Shown here piece by piece: positions 30,034-32,775 of a stretch of 32,775 nucleotides of DNA. A model generated the notes under the pieces. That model made no database searches. It was not told the origin of the DNA and worked only from the letters and a program-made list of their open reading frames with translations. The translations under genes were made by a program, and so were the position numbers. Where the stretch lies: the NCBI RefSeq assembly GCF_003143855.1, contig NZ_QFRK01000082.1, positions 1-32,775 on the forward strand. The letters run 5' to 3'. The stretch comes from Streptomyces sp. NWU339. Lineage in GTDB: Bacteria; Actinomycetota; Actinomycetes; Streptomycetales; Streptomycetaceae. Positions within the stretch are counted from its first letter, which is position 1. Every line of letters starts with the position of its first letter.

Positions 30034-30645
30034 CTAGAGCACCGTCAGCTGGTCCGGCCTGGCACGCCGACGCGACCACCAGGAGAGCCGCGGCGCGGTG
30101 GCCGCGTTGACGGCCCGGCCGAAGGCCTCCAGGGCGGCCTCCAGGCGCGCGGTGTTCTCCACATCGGCCAGGGCGTTCAGCAGCTGCTCGGTGGCGGTGA
30201 CGACGGCCGGGTCGGAGCAGCGCATGAGCGGGGCGGCCGCGGTGGCGGCCCGGGTGAGCGGCTCCCGCACAGCGGCCGCGGTCTGCTTGCCGGCCACCCG
30301 CTCCCGGCTCAGCAGCTCAGCCGCGCGCCCGAAGCCCACCAGCCCGCTTTGCACGTCCGTGCCGCCGGCGATCCGGGCTCGCGCGGCGCCGCCGGCGAAG
30401 GCGAGCACTGTCAGCAGGAACGTCCGGCCGCGTTCGACCGGCCCCTCCCACAGCAGACGGTTGGCGGCGGCCGCGCCCTGCAGTTCCATTACCGCCACCG
30501 TCATCGCGTCGGCCTGCACCCGCAGGGCACCGACCTCGGCCTGCTGCTCCTGACGGTCGCGAGCGCGGCTGGTCAGCCACGATGCCAGGACGGCGATGAC
30601 CGCACCGGAGACGAGCGTGCTGGCCAACTCGATCAACTTGTCCAT
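30034..30645 (-). CDS. Membrane-anchored helical protein (intact copy of a repeated family)
   Basis: A 203-residue protein that starts M-D-K-L-I-E-L-A-S-T-L-V-S-G-A-V-I-A-V-L, a short N-terminal membrane helix, followed by a charged coiled-coil stretch (R-D-R-Q-E-Q-Q-A-E) and a helical body containing K-Q-T-A-A-A-V-R-E-P-L-T-R and E-Q-L-L-N-A-L-A-D-V-E-N-T-A. I chose ATG 30645 because the membrane helix follows it; the frame is open further upstream but the extension is basic and low in conserved features. Two decayed copies lie at 26230-26600 and 28737-28845, so the family has been duplicated in this telomere-proximal zone. I do not recognise a function. Confidence 0.65.
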   Translation of the reverse strand: MDKLIELASTLVSGAVIAVLASWLTSRARDRQEQQAEVGALRVQADAMTVAVMELQGAAAANRLLWEGPVERGRTFLLTVLAFAGGAARARIAGGTDVQSGLVGFGRAAELLSRERVAGKQTAAAVREPLTRAATAAAPLMRCSDPAVVTATEQLLNALADVENTARLEAALEAFGRAVNAATAPRLSWWSRRRARPDQLTVL

Positions 30646-30756
30646 CCCCGCAGGCTGGCCGCGGACCGGCCCCGGCGCCCGGCCCGTTGCGGACCTGACG
30701 CACAACCCGTACGCGCTTGTTGCCGCAGGCCATTCACCCGGACGCCGCAAGGCCCC

Positions 30757-30784
30757 GCCCTGCGCTGCTGCAGCAACGCAGGGC
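30757..30784. repeat. 28-nt near-perfect palindrome
   Basis: GCCCTGCG-C-TGCTGCAGCA-A-CGCAGGGC is self-complementary except for one C/A pair. It lies upstream of the 30645 start on the plus-strand side and could be a hairpin in a transcript or a protein-binding palindrome. It is one of several in the 30646-31373 gap, which contains no gene I can support. Confidence 0.55.
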
Positions 30785-30835
30785 CGTTGGGCCGCGTTGT
30801 CAGTTGGGGGAGCTGTCCGTTCTTGTGCTGACAAG

Positions 30836-30868
30836 CAGAATGGGGAGGCCGGTAGCCTCCCCATTCTG
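30836..30868. terminator. Perfect 14-bp hairpin, terminator-like
   Basis: CAGAATGGGGAGGC (30836-30849) and GCCTCCCCATTCTG (30855-30868) form a perfect stem around a five-base CGGTA loop. On either strand it ends in an A/T-rich base (AGAAT/ATTCT). It has the strength of an intrinsic terminator although no long T-run follows. No gene ends close to it, so the transcript it stops is unclear. Confidence 0.6.
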
Positions 30869-30938
30869 TTGGCGGGGCGTGCGCCAACACGCTTTCCGCC
30901 TGATGCCCGTAGTTCTTGGTTGCACCCAGTGGACCAAG

Positions 30939-31000
30939 GGCTTTCGACCTCGTTGTACGTACGTCGAGGTTGAAAGCCAGTGTGCTCCCTATATAGGGAG
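30939..31000. promoter_or_regulatory. Inverted repeat plus 16-nt perfect palindrome (operator-like)
   Basis: GGCTTTCGACCTCG (30939-30952) is complementary at 13 of 14 positions to CGAGGTTGAAAGCC (30965-30978), with TTGTACGTACGT between. Seven bases further on, CTCCCTATATAGGGAG (30985-31000) is a perfect palindrome with a central TATATA, very unusual in this GC-rich DNA. Such symmetrical sites often bind dimeric regulators, and the TATATA core could also be a -10 element. Confidence 0.5.
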
Positions 31001-31373
31001 ATCGGCAAAGGCGACATGTACGCGAGTGAGCCAATCCGCTGTGCGTCGGGTGAGCTGGGGTTCCCGCATGCGAAAACCCCGACCCCGTGCGCCCACGTTT
31101 GCGCAGTTCAGAGTCAGACGGCGCGCGCGGACACAGGGCCTCTTCCACTTATGGAAGACGATACACAGATGAGCCAATGAAACGGCATAGCAGACTTAAC
31201 GGCCATAGGGGGGTATGCCCGCGTTGCGGGCCACGGCGTGGGGCCTGGAAGACTGTTAGTGCCCGTGCGTGACGCAGCGCCAACTGCGTGACGGCCAGCG
31301 CGGGTTGCACCCAGAGAGGAGGGGTGCGCCGCTTCGTATGGGCGCACCCCTCGAACCGGACGAATGAGGGCTG

Positions 31374-31688
31374 ATGCCGAAGAACAGCGGCTCCCGTGCC
31401 GTACCCGAAAACATCCCTGTCTCCGTCATGCTCAAGCAGAGCAGTCCCCCGCATACGGGCGAAGTGTTCGGCACCAGCAGGCTGACGCTGCCGCACGTCC
31501 TGCCTTTGATCGTCTTCCCGATGATCGGCTGCGTGCTGTACGTGGTGGGCATGCCGGTCTCCGACATCTTCGCCTTCCTCGCCGGCTGCGGCGGGATCGG
31601 CGCCGCAGTGACCATCGTGGTTACCGGCGGCCGCCGCGCCCTGGTAGCCCTCGCGCACGGCGTCCTTGCCGCCACGAGCAACCGATAG
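31374..31688 (+). CDS. Small membrane protein
   Basis: A 104-residue frame with a polar N-terminus (about 40 residues) and two hydrophobic segments, L-P-H-V-L-P-L-I-V-F-P-M-I-G-C-V-L-Y-V-V and I-F-A-F-L-A-G-C-G-G-I-G-A-A-V-T-I-V-V-T, followed by a basic tail. ATG 31374 follows a weak GAGGG. It ends 13 bases before the next gene, so the pair may be one operon. The two-helix layout with a G-x-P turn resembles the protein at 26624-26848, but sequence identity is low. No function assigned. Confidence 0.5.
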   Translation: MPKNSGSRAVPENIPVSVMLKQSSPPHTGEVFGTSRLTLPHVLPLIVFPMIGCVLYVVGMPVSDIFAFLAGCGGIGAAVTIVVTGGRRALVALAHGVLAATSNR

Positions 31689-31701
31689 AGAGGGTCAGCT
31701 C

Positions 31702-32328
31702 GTGGGACGTTCCGAGAACCCCCTAAACGGGCCTTTGCACCGGCGGAAACTCGCTCAGTACCTGCGAGATTTCCGGGCTTCCGCACAGGTCACCTACGAG
31801 GAAATGGCGGCGCTGTACTCCAATGCGTCGGCAGCCACGCTTAAGCGGACCGCATCCGGAGAAACCGTACCGAAGTGGCTCCGGGTGCTGGACTTCTGTG
31901 TTGCCTGTTTCGCAGCGACGCGGGTCGATCCCCGTCCCGTCCCGGATGTTCAAAAGCTGCGCGAGCTGTGGCTGAAGGCACGCATGGAGGGACGTCACAC
32001 CCTGCATCTGAAGAAGCCCCGACCCGAGTACATCGCGGACCAGGCGGACCTCAGTCGTGCCCTGCATGCGCTGTACGAGCACGCCGGCGCCCCGCCGCTT
32101 CGGGAGATCCAATCAAGGGCCGGTGGGGCGATGCATCTGCCACTGAGCACGCTGGCTCGGATCGTCAGCCGGGAGGCTCTTCCGGCTGACGAGCGGCAAT
32201 TCCTGGCCTTTCTTGCCGGCTTCGGTGTAGAAGGGGAGGAGCGGCAAACAAAGTGGCGTATGGCTTGGAACAAGGTTAGTAAACACAAGCTGACCTCGAC
32301 CGAAATCATTCATGCGCTGCACGAGTAA
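31702..32328 (+). CDS. Helix-turn-helix protein next to the telomere
   Basis: A 208-residue protein with two HTH-like halves. The N-terminal one reads A-Q-Y-L-R-D-F-R, V-T-Y-E-E-M-A-A-L-Y, S-A-A-T-L-K-R-T-A-S-G and resembles XRE-type domains of Streptomyces regulators. The C-terminal half (about 120-185) repeats the pattern: L-Y-E-H-A-G-A-P-P-L-R-E-I-Q, S-T-L-A-R-I-V-S-R-E-A-L-P. GTG 31702 follows AGAGAGGG seven bases upstream. It is the outermost gene before the telomere, the position where DNA-binding telomere proteins such as Tpg and Tap are often encoded, but its sequence does not match either as I remember them. It may be a transcription regulator. Confidence 0.65.
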   Translation: MGRSENPLNGPLHRRKLAQYLRDFRASAQVTYEEMAALYSNASAATLKRTASGETVPKWLRVLDFCVACFAATRVDPRPVPDVQKLRELWLKARMEGRHTLHLKKPRPEYIADQADLSRALHALYEHAGAPPLREIQSRAGGAMHLPLSTLARIVSREALPADERQFLAFLAGFGVEGEERQTKWRMAWNKVSKHKLTSTEIIHALHE

Positions 32329-32383
32329 GCCGCAGAAATCTCCTCCGAATTAAGGGGAGCGCCGGATCAAAGAATGCCAGCAG

Positions 32384-32427
32384 GGCCACTCCCTACCACG
32401 ACGCCCTCGCCGTGGTAGGGAGTGGCC
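32384..32427 (+). terminator. Perfect 17-bp hairpin after the last gene
   Basis: GGCCACTCCCTACCACG (32384-32400) pairs fully with CGTGGTAGGGAGTGGCC (32411-32427) around the 10-base loop ACGCCCTCGC. It starts about 55 bases after the HTH gene stop, so it is a likely terminator that keeps transcription out of the telomere. Its loop is larger than the three-base loops of the telomeric palindromes to the right. Confidence 0.7.
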
Positions 32428-32449
32428 CAGTTCTGCCAAAACTACATGG

Positions 32450-32775
32450 TGCATCACTTGATGCAGACTCGCCGACCCCGGCCACCCTCCCCCTTTTTGC
32501 CGCCCGGGCCGCAGGCCCGTTGGCCGACCCGCGCAGCGGGGCCGGCCTTTGGGGCGCACCGCGCCCCATGGTGGCTGGAGCGCAGCGGAGGCCACCGCGC
32601 GGGGACGCAGTCCCCACAGCTCCGGGAGCGCAGCGGACGGAGCGTCACCCGCCTTGCGCAGCAAGGCGGGTGGGCGGGACGCGCAGCATCCCGCCAGCGC
32701 TCCCGCGGAGCGGGAGCGCAACCCCCGCGCGCAGCGCGGGGGTTCGCTTGCACCGCGCGCAGCGCGGTGGTACCC
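32450..32775. repeat. Streptomyces-type telomere, palindrome cluster at the replicon end
   Basis: At least nine hairpins are packed here, most with a three-base GCA loop: 32505-32519, 32528-32540, 32601-32615, 32646-32672 (12-bp perfect stem), 32673-32695, 32720-32744 (11-bp perfect stem) and 32751-32769 (8-bp stem). 32551-32567 and 32697-32719 have ACC and GGA loops. The right end is GGTACCC. Streptomyces telomeres fold their 3' strand into such GCA-loop hairpins, and Tpg is attached to the 5' end. As I recall, archetypal ends begin CCCGCGGAGCGGGTACCA on the 5' strand; here the 5' strand begins GGGTACCA, so about ten outermost bases are probably missing. Confidence 0.9.

Noticed and set aside
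31702..32328. Possibility that the outermost HTH protein is Tpg
   Set aside because: It lacks the C-terminal A-E-G-L-x-x-x-Y-F and G-L-x-V-E-F-T motifs that I expect for Tpg; those are found in the remnant at 28844-28956 instead.

Overview
The window is very GC-rich and reads as the right-hand end of a linear Streptomyces (or close actinomycete) replicon. The last ~330 bases are a run of GC-rich palindromes with GCA loops ending in GGTACCC, the classic look of a Streptomyces telomere. Genes use GTG starts often, overlap as ATGA/GTGA, and carry strong third-position G/C. The sequence alone does not tell me whether this is a chromosome arm or a linear plasmid.

Layout. 1-3.7 kb: a Lamassu/ABC-three-component defence operon (lmuA-lmuC-lmuB) whose lmuA lacks its 5' end next to the start of an insertion-sequence transposase. 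3.7-5.5 kb: a transposase remnant, an alpha/beta hydrolase, a ferredoxin remnant with a decayed second copy of its 3' end, and a rho-independent terminator. 5.56-19.34 kb: a complete type I-E CRISPR-Cas locus. Array 1 (22 repeats, minus strand) and array 2 (33 repeats, plus strand) bracket cas3-cas8e-cse2-cas7-cas5-cas6e-cas1-cas2, and both leaders face the operon. Cse2 is a tandem fusion of two Cse2 modules. A lone CRISPR repeat sits between cas3 and cas8e, and a 13-nt sequence beside it is repeated in inverted form just before cas8e. 19.34-20.17 kb: insertion-sequence end remnants.

20.17-25.31 kb: a two-gene unit, a trypco2 protein followed by a 1593-residue trypsin-like protease/STAND-type NTPase with a long helical C-terminal half, probably a third defence system. 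25.3-32.8 kb: a telomere-proximal zone of small membrane proteins, two coupled sigma-like regulators, one intact and two decayed copies of a small membrane-protein family, a frameshifted remnant of the telomere terminal-protein gene tpg, an uncharacterised coiled-coil protein, a HTH protein, many hairpins, and the telomere.

Taken together, three NTP-driven anti-invader systems (Lamassu, CRISPR I-E, protease-STAND) lie within 32 kb of a replicon end, between transposon scars. The CRISPR locus looks complete: interference, crRNA processing and adaptation genes all keep their key motifs. Lamassu is probably crippled unless its effector is supplied elsewhere.
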